A stretch of 13,622 nucleotides of DNA from an uncultured Mucispirillum sp. Its GTDB lineage: Bacteria; Chrysiogenota; Deferribacteres; Deferribacterales; Mucispirillaceae. Each line of letters begins with the position of its first letter. Position 1 is the first letter of the stretch. Where the stretch lies: contig CAMWVK010000011.1 of assembly GCA_947177675.1 (NCBI GenBank), positions 1 to 13,622 on the forward strand. The letters run 5' to 3'. Made by a program: the position numbers and the translations under genes. Shown piece by piece: positions 7,455 through 13,622 of this stretch. Below the pieces are notes generated by a model. It ran no database searches. It was given only the letters and a program-made list of their open reading frames with translations, and was not told where the DNA came from.

Positions 7455-8574
7455 AGCAACCTTCTTTATATTTATAAACTCTTGGCACTCTGTCTGAAAT
7501 GCCGCATAATATTTCATAATTTATAGTATCTGCCCACTGCCCTAATGTAGATGCAGTAATATCATCACCCATTATCTGCACTTTCTGACCAATACATTTT
7601 TCTCCAAGCTCGGTAACATCTATCATTGTCATATCCATACATACATTACCAATTACCTGACATTTAATATTTCCTGCAAGCACATACCCTTTATTTGAAA
7701 AGGAACGCCTGTAACCATCTGCATAACCTATTGGTATAACACCAATTATCATATCTTTATAAGCAAAAAATGTTCTTCCGTAGCCAACAGATTCACCTTT
7801 TTTAAGGAATTTTACATGTGCTATCTCACTCCATAAGCTCATAACAGGTTGTAAATCTTTTAGCACATTTGTAGATTCATATCCATATAAAAATAAACCT
7901 GGTCGTGTAAAAGTCCATCTGTTTTCAAAATTAGCTATACCAGATGAATTTAAAAAACTTGTAGCAAAAGTATAATCTTTATTAATTTCTAAAAATTTAT
8001 CAAATCTTTCTGTTTGTATATGTGCATAACTGTTATCACAGTCTGAAGTTGCAAGATGGCTTATTGCAAAATCCACATGAATATTTTTATACTGTTTTAA
8101 TAACTCTGAAAGCTGCATTTCGTATGAAAAACCAAGCCTGCTCATACCTGTATCAATTTCCAGTGCAACATGAGCTTCTATACCTAACTCTTTGGCAGCT
8201 TTAGAAATTATTTCTGCATATTTGTAATCAAAAACTGGAAGAGTAAGTAAAGACTGTAATGCTTCCTTTACAAAAGAATCGCTTACATAGCCAAGCACTA
8301 CAATTTTTGTATCTTTAGAAGATAATACTTTTCTAAGCTCTATACCTTCAATCATTGTAGCAACAGCAAAATTTCTTACATTCTTTTCTTCATAAGCATA
8401 TCTTGCTAAATTTTTTGCACCATGACCATAAGCATCTGCTTTTACAACAGCAATAATATCTGATTTTGAAAGGTTTCTAGCAATATCTATATTATGTCCA
8501 AATCTTTCCATATCAATAACAGCATAAGTTGGGCGAGGTATAATATTCATATTATCTAAACTATTTATTTTCAT
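7441..8574 (-). CDS. alr: Alanine racemase
   Basis: Alr is a PLP-dependent cytoplasmic enzyme that interconverts L- and D-alanine, supplying D-Ala for peptidoglycan. The 377-residue length is normal. The PLP lysine is K45 in [10 protein letters not shown], and the opposite catalytic tyrosine is Y265 in [10 protein letters not shown]. Other family segments are [11 protein letters not shown] (139-149), [10 protein letters not shown] (222-231), IGYADGYRR (282-290) and [10 protein letters not shown] (311-320). The barrel domain is followed by the beta-rich C-terminal domain ending in [10 protein letters not shown]. The first ATG (8574) has AGGA seven bases upstream and overlaps prfB by 14 bases; a second in-frame ATG at codon 9 lacks such a signal. 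The 3' end overlaps the likely start of mlaE, consistent with translational coupling. Confidence 0.96.
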   Translation of the reverse strand: MKINSLDNMNIIPRPTYAVIDMERFGHNIDIARNLSKSDIIAVVKADAYGHGAKNLARYAYEEKNVRNFAVATMIEGIELRKVLSSKDTKIVVLGYVSDSFVKEALQSLLTLPVFDYKYAEIISKAAKELGIEAHVALEIDTGMSRLGFSYEMQLSELLKQYKNIHVDFAISHLATSDCDNSYAHIQTERFDKFLEINKDYTFATSFLNSSGIANFENRWTFTRPGLFLYGYESTNVLKDLQPVMSLWSEIAHVKFLKKGESVGYGRTFFAYKDMIIGVIPIGYADGYRRSFSNKGYVLAGNIKCQVIGNVCMDMTMIDVTELGEKCIGQKVQIMGDDITASTLGQWADTINYEILCGISDRVPRVYKYKEGCFEIF

Positions 8575-9673
8575 TCTCTATTCCTGCAGCAAAAAGTAAA
8601 TACTGCCTTATAAACTGTTCTAATTCTCCGTCCATAACAGCATCAACATTACCTGTTTCATATCTTGTGCGTAAATCTTTAACCATTTTATATGGATGCA
8701 TAACATAAGAGCGAATTTGATTTCCCCAGCCAATATCTGTTTTACTGTCTTCCATTTTTTCTTTAGCTTCACTTCTTTTTTCTATTTCATATTCATAAAG
8801 CTTTGATTTTAAAATTTTCATAGCTGAAGCTTTGTTTTTATGCTGACTTCTTTCATTCTGGCATGATACAACAATACCTGTTGGTATATGTGTTATTCTA
8901 ACAGCAGAATCTGTTGTATTAATATGCTGCCCGCCTGCTCCACCTGCTCTATATGTATCTATTCTTAAATCTGCTTCGTTTATTTCTATTTCTAAATCAT
9001 CATCAATTTCAGGCAGCACAAATACAGAAGCAAATGAAGTGTGGCGTCTGTTTTGAGAATCAAATGGTGATATGCGAACAAGTCTGTGAACACCACTTTC
9101 ACCTTTTAAATAGCCAAAACTATATTCACCAATAATATTAAATGTAATGGATTTTATCCCTGCTTCATCACCATCAAGCTGGTCTAATATTTCAAGTTTA
9201 AAGCTGTTTTTCTCTGCCCATCTTAAATACATTCTAAAAAGCATAGATGCCCAGTCGTCTGCTTCTGTGCCGCCAGCTCCTGAATGTATTGTTACAATCG
9301 CATTATTTATATCATGCTGGTCACTTAATATAAGCTTTAATTCAAAATCTACAGCTTGTTTTTTATACTGAGAAAAAGTATCTATTATGTCCTTTTCTAT
9401 AAAAGTTTCACCTTCTTTATAAAGCTCTACTAAAACATCACAGTCTTCTTTTATCTGCAGCAGACTTTTGTATAACTCTAAAAACTTTTTAATTGCAGAC
9501 TGTTCTTTTAAAAGATGTTTTGATTCTTTTTTTGACCAAAAGTCTTTATCTGTAATACACATATTTTCTATATCATCTACTTTTTTCTGCAATATATCTT
9601 CTTTAACTGCTGGAGCAAAACTTTTTACTTTGTTATTTAATTCATCTATTTCTTGAAATATTTCTTCTAACAT
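8561..9673 (-). CDS. prfB: Peptide chain release factor 2 (RF2), encoded without a frameshift
   Basis: RF2 recognises UGA and UAA stop codons in the ribosomal A site and triggers peptidyl-tRNA hydrolysis. The 370-residue protein has a helical N-terminal domain (1-115), then [16 protein letters not shown] (130-145), the stop-codon-reading tripeptide SPF (202-204) in [16 protein letters not shown], and the catalytic GGQ (247-249) in [20 protein letters not shown] separates it from RF1, which has PxT. The whole protein is read in one frame: the N-terminal helix continues straight through the place where many prfB genes have CUUUGA, so the autoregulatory +1 frameshift is absent here. AAAGGA lies just upstream of the ATG. 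The upstream acetyltransferase gene ends 23 bases before. Confidence 0.97.
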   Translation of the reverse strand: MLEEIFQEIDELNNKVKSFAPAVKEDILQKKVDDIENMCITDKDFWSKKESKHLLKEQSAIKKFLELYKSLLQIKEDCDVLVELYKEGETFIEKDIIDTFSQYKKQAVDFELKLILSDQHDINNAIVTIHSGAGGTEADDWASMLFRMYLRWAEKNSFKLEILDQLDGDEAGIKSITFNIIGEYSFGYLKGESGVHRLVRISPFDSQNRRHTSFASVFVLPEIDDDLEIEINEADLRIDTYRAGGAGGQHINTTDSAVRITHIPTGIVVSCQNERSQHKNKASAMKILKSKLYEYEIEKRSEAKEKMEDSKTDIGWGNQIRSYVMHPYKMVKDLRTRYETGNVDAVMDGELEQFIRQYLLFAAGIENENK

Positions 9674-9696
9674 ACTGTCCTTTCTATATTTTTATT

Positions 9697-10146
9697 CTAT
9701 ATTTCAATAATTACTGCAGTTTCATCACAATCTGGATATTTAGAACATTTTAAGCAGTCTGTCCATATTTTTTTTGGCAGGCTGTCAAGTTCAGTTACTT
9801 TAAAACCGCAGCTTTCAAAGAAATCCTGCATATATGTAAGTGCAAAAACTTTTGTAAAACCAGTTTCTTTTGCTCTTTTTAAAGAATATTCTACCATTGA
9901 CTGCCCTATTTTCTGCCTTTTGTACTGCTCAACTACAGCTAATGAGCGAATTTCTGCAGTATCACTCCATGTTGGATGCAGTGCACAGACACCTTTAATG
10001 GCTTCGTCATCTTCCCATATAACAAATTCATATATTTTTTCATATATTTCATTCCTGCTGATTTGAAGCATCTGCCCTTTTTTTGCATACTGATTTACTA
10101 TTTGCTGAATAACCGGTGCATCATTAATTTTTGCTTGTCTAATCAT
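9697..10146 (-). CDS. GNAT acetyltransferase resembling short N-acetylglutamate synthase (ArgA C-terminal domain)
   Basis: This 149-residue protein is a single GNAT domain. Its sequence parallels the acetyltransferase half of E. coli ArgA from the start (IRQAKINDAPVIQQIV) through the acceptor region (GVCALHP, AEIRSLAVVEQYKRQKIGQSM) to FALTYMQDFFESCGF and LDSLPKKIW. The acetyl-CoA pyrophosphate loop is Q78-x-x-G81-x-S83, close to the consensus Q/R-x-x-G-x-G/A. It lacks the amino-acid-kinase domain of full-length ArgA. The likely reaction is acetyl-CoA plus glutamate to N-acetylglutamate, the first step of arginine synthesis. The C-terminus carries a CLKCSKYPDC cluster (Cys131, 134, 140), as I recall from short NAGS-like proteins of Geobacter-type bacteria. 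The ATG overlaps the lipoprotein stop as ATGA, with AGGA about 10 bases upstream. The substrate remains inferred. Confidence 0.8.
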   Translation of the reverse strand: MIRQAKINDAPVIQQIVNQYAKKGQMLQISRNEIYEKIYEFVIWEDDEAIKGVCALHPTWSDTAEIRSLAVVEQYKRQKIGQSMVEYSLKRAKETGFTKVFALTYMQDFFESCGFKVTELDSLPKKIWTDCLKCSKYPDCDETAVIIEI

Positions 10147-10547
10147 CTTATATAGTTCCTATATTTATCAATTACTTTTTGTGCAACATCTGCATTAGAA
10201 ATTAAATATTTGGTAGCTCTTACATTTATATCAAGCACACCATCTCTCCGTGTATAAATATAAGCGGTTACTGTATGGTTATCAACAGTTCCTTCCACAT
10301 ATCCATCTACAAAGCTTAAATCATTAATAGTGCCTTTATTTGCTTCAAAAGCATATATTAATTTTTCTACAGCAAGAGCTTTTTCTGTTTTATCAATATC
10401 TGATACTGAACCTGCAGTGAAAACTATTGTAGAAACAGCACCAGCTAAAGCCACACCAGCTATCCATGCACACCCATTTAAAAATAATGGAATAGTAAAA
10501 ACTATAATTAATTTAAACACAAAATGTCTTACTTCAAAATTAATCAT
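10143..10547 (-). CDS. Small lipoprotein, DUF3568-like
   Basis: A 134-residue predicted lipoprotein and the first gene of the minus-strand run. A short positively charged start is followed by a hydrophobic stretch (12-23) and a lipobox LNGC with Cys26 as the lipidated residue. Ala27 at position +2 would allow outer-membrane sorting under the E. coli rule. The mature part begins with a small, Ala/Gly-rich hydrophobic stretch (WIAGVALAGAVSTIVFTAG). After that comes an alpha/beta region ending VDGYVEGTVDNHTVTAYIY, VLDINVRATKYL and AQKVIDKYRNYI. This pattern resembles DUF3568-type envelope lipoproteins of unknown function; I assign the family by pattern only. No Shine-Dalgarno sequence precedes the ATG. 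A GTG at codon 10 would also give a complete signal peptide. Being co-transcribed with mlaEFD, it may act in the envelope, but this is not shown. Confidence 0.75.
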   Translation of the reverse strand: MINFEVRHFVFKLIIVFTIPLFLNGCAWIAGVALAGAVSTIVFTAGSVSDIDKTEKALAVEKLIYAFEANKGTINDLSFVDGYVEGTVDNHTVTAYIYTRRDGVLDINVRATKYLISNADVAQKVIDKYRNYIR

Positions 10548-10554
10548 TTTGCAT

Positions 10555-10581
10555 ATTATAAAATTTAATAATAATAATCAA
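10555..10581 (-). promoter_or_regulatory. Candidate promoter of the minus-strand operon, possibly leaderless
   Basis: On the minus strand TTGATT (10581-10576) and a perfect TATAAT (10560-10555) are separated by 15 bases. Transcription would begin about at the ATG of the lipoprotein gene (10547), which has no Shine-Dalgarno sequence, so a leaderless message is possible. The 15-base spacer is shorter than the usual 16-18 and the region is almost pure A/T, so a chance match is quite possible. Confidence 0.35.
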
Positions 10582-10630
10582 CTTAAATATTATATAAATA
10601 GATAGATTATTAATATTTGTTATAAAATTA

Positions 10631-10659
10631 TTGACTTATTATTATATAACTTTTACTAT
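10631..10659 (+). promoter_or_regulatory. Sigma70-type promoter of the pyrR-pyrB-pyrC operon
   Basis: TTGACT (10631-10636, five of six matches to the -35 consensus) and TACTAT (10654-10659, four of six to the -10) are separated by exactly 17 bases. Transcription would start near 10666, giving a leader of about 23 bases before the pyrR start codon. That is too short for the terminator/antiterminator leader that PyrR controls in Bacillus. Confidence 0.65.
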
Positions 10660-10677
10660 TTACAGAATTATATATGT

Positions 10678-10682
10678 GGAGG
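10678..10682 (+). promoter_or_regulatory. pyrR: Ribosome binding site GGAGG that fixes the pyrR start
   Basis: GGAGG lies six bases upstream of the ATG at 10689. It falls inside the reading frame that would begin at the earlier in-frame ATG at 10674. The downstream ATG is therefore the real start, and the five-residue extension MWRLF is not expected to be made. Confidence 0.85.
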
Positions 10683-10688
10683 TTATTT

Positions 10689-11237
10689 ATGGAAAAAGAG
10701 AAAATCTTAATTAATAGTGCAGAAATGCATGCAATTATTGAGCGTATGACCTTTCAAATTATTGAAAAAGTTACAGATTATGATAATACTTATATAGTTG
10801 GAATTAGAAGACGCGGCGAATATATTGCAAACCGTATTACAGACAGTATATGCCGCCATAATAAAAGACCATTAAAATCTGGTATTTTAGATATAACATT
10901 ATATAGAGATGATTTATCAGAAATTGCAAATATGCCTGAAGTAAAATCATCAGATATAGGTTTTGATGTTAATGGTAAAACTATTATATTAGTTGATGAT
11001 GTGCTTTTTACAGGCAGGACAATTCGCTCTGCAATAGACGCACTGCTTGATTATGGCAGACCAGCAAAAATTTTGCTTGCAGTTATTGTAGACAGAGGTC
11101 ATAAAGAACTGCCAATACATGCCGATTTTACAGGAAAACATATCCCTACAAGAAAAAGCGAAGTTATACATGTAAAAGTAAAAGAAATAGATAATGTAGA
11201 TGATGACTGCGTTACTATAAGCGATAGAGAGGCTTAA
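10689..11237 (+). CDS. pyrR: Bifunctional pyr operon regulator / uracil phosphoribosyltransferase PyrR
   Basis: PyrR is a PRPP-binding phosphoribosyltransferase-fold protein. It binds pyr mRNA in response to UMP/UTP in many bacteria and can also make UMP from uracil and PRPP. From the ATG at 10689 it has 182 residues, the usual length. The PRPP loop is [11 protein letters not shown] (101-111), preceded by [14 protein letters not shown] (37-50) and [10 protein letters not shown] (67-76). The PyrR-specific [21 protein letters not shown] segment (134-154) is intact. The stop is one base before pyrB, and the position as first gene of a pyr operon is typical. No attenuator hairpin or PyrR-box-like sequence is visible in the short leader or in the pyrR-pyrB and pyrB-pyrC gaps, so how it regulates here is open. 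Confidence 0.94.
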   Translation: MEKEKILINSAEMHAIIERMTFQIIEKVTDYDNTYIVGIRRRGEYIANRITDSICRHNKRPLKSGILDITLYRDDLSEIANMPEVKSSDIGFDVNGKTIILVDDVLFTGRTIRSAIDALLDYGRPAKILLAVIVDRGHKELPIHADFTGKHIPTRKSEVIHVKVKEIDNVDDDCVTISDREA

Positions 11238-11238
11238 T

Positions 11239-12159
11239 ATGATTTATAATAAAAAAGATTTTATATCTACTCAAGATTTAACAAAAGAGCAGATAGATTA
11301 TATCTTAAATCAAGCAATGAGTTTTAGAGAAATAAATCAAAGGGAAGTTAAAAAAGTTCCTGTATTAAAAGGGCGCACTATTGTAAACTTATTTTTTGAA
11401 GCTTCTACTAGAACAAGAACTTCTTTTGAGATAGCTGGTAAAAGATTAGGAGCAGATGTTATTAATATCAGCACATCTACATCAAGCACCCAAAAAGGTG
11501 AAACATTAATGGATACTGTTAAAAATATTGAAGCAATGGCTTCTGATATTGTTGTTATCAGACACAGCTATTCTGGCTCAGTAAAATTTGTAGCAGATAA
11601 TGTAGAAGCCCACATAGTAAATGCTGGCGATGGACTTAATGAACACCCTACTCAATGTATGCTTGACCTTTTAACCATTAAGCTGCAAAAAGGCAGGCTT
11701 GAAGGTTTAAATGTTACAATCATTGGAGATATTACTCACTCAAGAGTTGCAAGAAGTAACATTTGGGCTATGAAAACTTATGGTATGAATGTAACTCTTT
11801 TTGCACCCCCTACTATGCTTCCTGTTGGAATTGAAGCTTTTGGTGTAAATATAGCGAAAAATATAGAAGAAGCAGTTGCAAATGCTGATGTTATAATTAT
11901 GCTTAGAATACAAAGAGAAAGAATGGCAAAACTTCTTATTCCATCAGAAAGAGAATATTCCAAACTTTTTGGACTTACTCCTGCCGTTATGCAGAAGGCT
12001 AAAAGTGATGTTATGGTTATGCACCCTGGTCCAATTAACAGAGGTGTAGAACTTTCTTCTGTTGTAGCTGACAGTGCAAATTCTGCAATATTAGATCAAG
12101 TAGAAAATGGTGTTGCTGTCAGAATGGCAGTATTAAGTTTTCTTGCTATGTTAAAATAA
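11239..12159 (+). CDS. pyrB: Aspartate carbamoyltransferase catalytic subunit
   Basis: PyrB joins carbamoyl phosphate and aspartate to give N-carbamoyl-aspartate, the committed step of pyrimidine synthesis. The 306-residue catalytic chain has the carbamoyl-phosphate loop STRTRTSFE (56-64), K86 in the mobile loop SSTQKGE, and HPTQ (136-139). It also has R169 in [11 protein letters not shown], the aspartate-binding R223 in LRIQRER, and HPGPINRG (262-269). All key residues are present. GAGAGG in the last codons of pyrR serves as ribosome binding site. No regulatory pyrI chain is adjacent; pyrC follows after 17 bases. An ATCase without PyrI but next to a class I dihydroorotase may form a PyrB-PyrC complex like that known from Aquifex, which is inference here. 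Confidence 0.97.
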   Translation: MIYNKKDFISTQDLTKEQIDYILNQAMSFREINQREVKKVPVLKGRTIVNLFFEASTRTRTSFEIAGKRLGADVINISTSTSSTQKGETLMDTVKNIEAMASDIVVIRHSYSGSVKFVADNVEAHIVNAGDGLNEHPTQCMLDLLTIKLQKGRLEGLNVTIIGDITHSRVARSNIWAMKTYGMNVTLFAPPTMLPVGIEAFGVNIAKNIEEAVANADVIIMLRIQRERMAKLLIPSEREYSKLFGLTPAVMQKAKSDVMVMHPGPINRGVELSSVVADSANSAILDQVENGVAVRMAVLSFLAMLK

Positions 12160-12176
12160 AAGATGGTGAAATATAT

Positions 12177-13442
12177 ATGAAAACATTACTTAAAAACTGC
12201 AAAATAGTAAATCATGACAAAATAACTGAAGGTAATATTTTAATAAATGATAATATTATTGAAGATATTACTAATGAAGATATTCAAACTGATAATGTGT
12301 ATGACTGCATAGGAAAATATGTTCTTCCCGGTCTTATAGATATGCACTCGCATATGAGAGAGCCAGGGTTTGAATATAAAGAAGATATTACAAGTGCTGG
12401 TCAGGCTGCTGTTGCTGGTGGTATTACTACTGCATGCTGTATGGCAAATACTAAACCTGTAATAGATAATGCTCCTGTTGCTGCATTCATTATTAATAAA
12501 TCAAAAAAAGACGGGCTTTTTGATGCACTTCCTTATGGTGCTGTTACAAAAGGATTAAAAGGCGAAGAACTTACAGAAATGGGTGACTTAATAGAAAATG
12601 GTGTATGCGGTTTTTCTGATGATGGATATACTATTATGAATGCAGAAGTAATGCGTAGAGCATTAGAATATGTTAGATATTTTGATTCTTTTATTTCTGT
12701 TCATGCTATTGATACTAATCTTCAAGGTAATGGATATATGCATGAAGGAAGGATTTCTGCAATTAATGGTTTAAACGGCATCCCTTCAGAATCAGAATCC
12801 ATTATTATTGCAAGAGATATTATGCTGGCACGCCTTACAAAATCAAGAGTGCATATAAGCCATGTTAGCTCAAAAGAAGCTGTTGATATAATACGCTGGG
12901 GTAAAAATGAAGGTATTAATGTTACAGCAGAAGCAACACCTCACCATTTTACATTAACAGATGAAAACTGCTTAACTTATGATACAAATTATAAAATGAG
13001 CCCACCTTTAAGAGAAGAAGAAGATATTGAAGCTATTTTACAAGGCTTTAAAGATGGCACAATAGACTGTATTTCTACAGACCATGCACCACATCAAGAT
13101 GATGAAAAGTTTGTAGAATTTGGACTTGCTCCAGTTGGTATTATTGGATATCAAACAACTGTTCCATTAACCATTAAAAGAATAAATGAAGGAAGACTTT
13201 CATGGACAGATTTTGCAAGACTTATGTCTTATAATCCATCTAAAATTCTTAGAAAAGAAAATTTAGGTGTTATTGCAAAAGGAAAACAAGCTGATATTGT
13301 GGTTATTGATGCAGATTTTGAATATACCTATACTAAAGAAATGAACAAATCTAAATCATTTAACACTCCATTTTTAAACAAACAATTAAAAGGCATAGCT
13401 TTATATACATTTAAAAATGGCAGATTAGTTTATCAGGCATAG
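12177..13442 (+). CDS. pyrC: Dihydroorotase, class I
   Basis: PyrC reversibly cyclises N-carbamoyl-aspartate to dihydroorotate, the step after PyrB. The 421-residue protein is of class I length; E. coli PyrC is shorter (class II). The zinc and substrate motif DMHSHMREPG supplies H57, H59 and R61, and N91 lies in MANTKP. GFSDDG gives D149, the aspartate that replaces carboxylysine as metal ligand in class I enzymes. H176 and H229 (HISHVS) are further ligands, and D302 in STDHAPH is the catalytic base. All are present, so it should be active rather than a PyrC-like pseudo-subunit. The usual HCED after the third histidine reads HAID here. GGTGA precedes the ATG by seven bases. It is the last gene of the visible operon. 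Confidence 0.96.
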   Translation: MKTLLKNCKIVNHDKITEGNILINDNIIEDITNEDIQTDNVYDCIGKYVLPGLIDMHSHMREPGFEYKEDITSAGQAAVAGGITTACCMANTKPVIDNAPVAAFIINKSKKDGLFDALPYGAVTKGLKGEELTEMGDLIENGVCGFSDDGYTIMNAEVMRRALEYVRYFDSFISVHAIDTNLQGNGYMHEGRISAINGLNGIPSESESIIIARDIMLARLTKSRVHISHVSSKEAVDIIRWGKNEGINVTAEATPHHFTLTDENCLTYDTNYKMSPPLREEEDIEAILQGFKDGTIDCISTDHAPHQDDEKFVEFGLAPVGIIGYQTTVPLTIKRINEGRLSWTDFARLMSYNPSKILRKENLGVIAKGKQADIVVIDADFEYTYTKEMNKSKSFNTPFLNKQLKGIALYTFKNGRLVYQA

Positions 13443-13622
13443 TGTTTTAATTAATATAATTAAGGTCATTGAATATCAATAGCTTTAGATTGTTTTTAAA
13501 AAAAATATACTTTTTCATACAATCTAAAGCCAGCCTAATAATGCTTTTCAGCTAATATTTCTAATTCCAGCATATATTTTTATAAATATTATTCTTGCAA
13601 AAAATAGCTCGCTACATTTTAT
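13443..13622. other. Non-coding tail after pyrC
   Basis: These 180 AT-rich bases contain the 12-bp inverted repeat and, just before it, a small palindrome ATTGAATATCAAT (13469-13481). I find no start codon with a ribosome binding site and no recognisable protein on either strand. On the minus strand about 24 codons are open from the window edge to a TGA near 13550. They could be the end of a convergent gene but match nothing I know. Confidence 0.5.
13482..13530 (+). terminator. Perfect 12-bp inverted repeat after pyrC, possible terminator hairpin
   Basis: GCTTTAGATTGT (13482-13493) pairs perfectly with ACAATCTAAAGC (13519-13530) around a 25-base A/T loop. The loop has its own A-run (13498-13505) and T-run (13511-13515) that could extend pairing. 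It begins 40 bases after the pyrC stop, a sensible place for the end of the pyr operon. No U-tract follows the stem on either strand and the loop is long, so it is not a canonical intrinsic terminator. It could instead be an mRNA-stabilising hairpin or a protein-binding repeat. Confidence 0.4.

Noticed and set aside
8022..9656. Several 60-74 codon plus-strand frames opposite alr and prfB
   Set aside because: They are shadows of strongly conserved minus-strand genes, with no ribosome binding sites or recognisable products.
10674..10688. Upstream in-frame ATG as the start of pyrR
   Set aside because: The GGAGG ribosome binding site lies inside this five-codon extension and is correctly spaced for the next ATG at 10689, which also gives the usual PyrR N-terminus.
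13550..13622. End of a convergent minus-strand gene
   Set aside because: About 24 codons are open from the edge to a TGA, but the translation is short, Ile/Lys-rich and matches no family I recognise.
13600..13622. AGCTCGCTAC resembling the end of a GCTCGCAATGAC-type palindromic repeat
   Set aside because: Only a few bases match and no inverted partner is present in the window.

Overview
This is an AT-rich window (roughly 30% GC by eye) of densely packed housekeeping genes from a Gram-negative, didermic bacterium. A Mla lipid transporter, a lipoprotein and an alanine racemase point to two membranes with peptidoglycan. MqnD indicates menaquinone made by the futalosine route. CheW suggests a chemotactic organism. 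This mix, together with a pyrR-pyrB-pyrC operon and very low GC, fits a mesophilic Deferribacterota member such as Mucispirillum. That placement is inference from gene content only. I see no mobile element, CRISPR array, rRNA or tRNA.

Layout: bases 1-10547 hold one long run of genes on the minus strand. In transcription order these are: a small lipoprotein, a short N-acetylglutamate-synthase-like acetyltransferase, prfB, alr, mlaE, mlaF, mlaD, mqnD, a YegS/DagK-type lipid kinase, cheW, and recG, which runs off the left edge. Most junctions overlap by 4-14 bases or are separated by about 10-30 bases, so the run from the lipoprotein to the lipid kinase looks like one operon. A 76-base gap precedes cheW, which may have its own promoter. 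A 141-base intergenic region (10548-10688) separates this run from the divergent plus-strand pyrR-pyrB-pyrC operon (10689-13442), which has a clear sigma70-type promoter. The last 180 bases carry a perfect 12-bp inverted repeat and no convincing gene.

Functionally the minus-strand run mixes translation termination (RF2), cell-wall precursor supply (Alr), envelope lipid handling (MlaEFD, lipid kinase, lipoprotein), quinone synthesis (MqnD), arginine entry (NAGS-like), chemotaxis (CheW) and recombination repair (RecG). The pyr operon encodes a PRPP-binding regulator and the second and third steps of de novo pyrimidine synthesis.

The most interesting item is MlaD. It is 553 residues long rather than the roughly 180 of E. 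coli MlaD. After the MCE domain it has about 150 residues of helical repeats, then about 160 residues of alternating amphipathic strands ending in a match to the outer-membrane beta-signal. It therefore looks like a one-protein bridge from inner to outer membrane. Two start sites also deserve correction: mlaE probably starts at a TTG inside the 3' end of alr, and recG has no ATG available at its 5' end.
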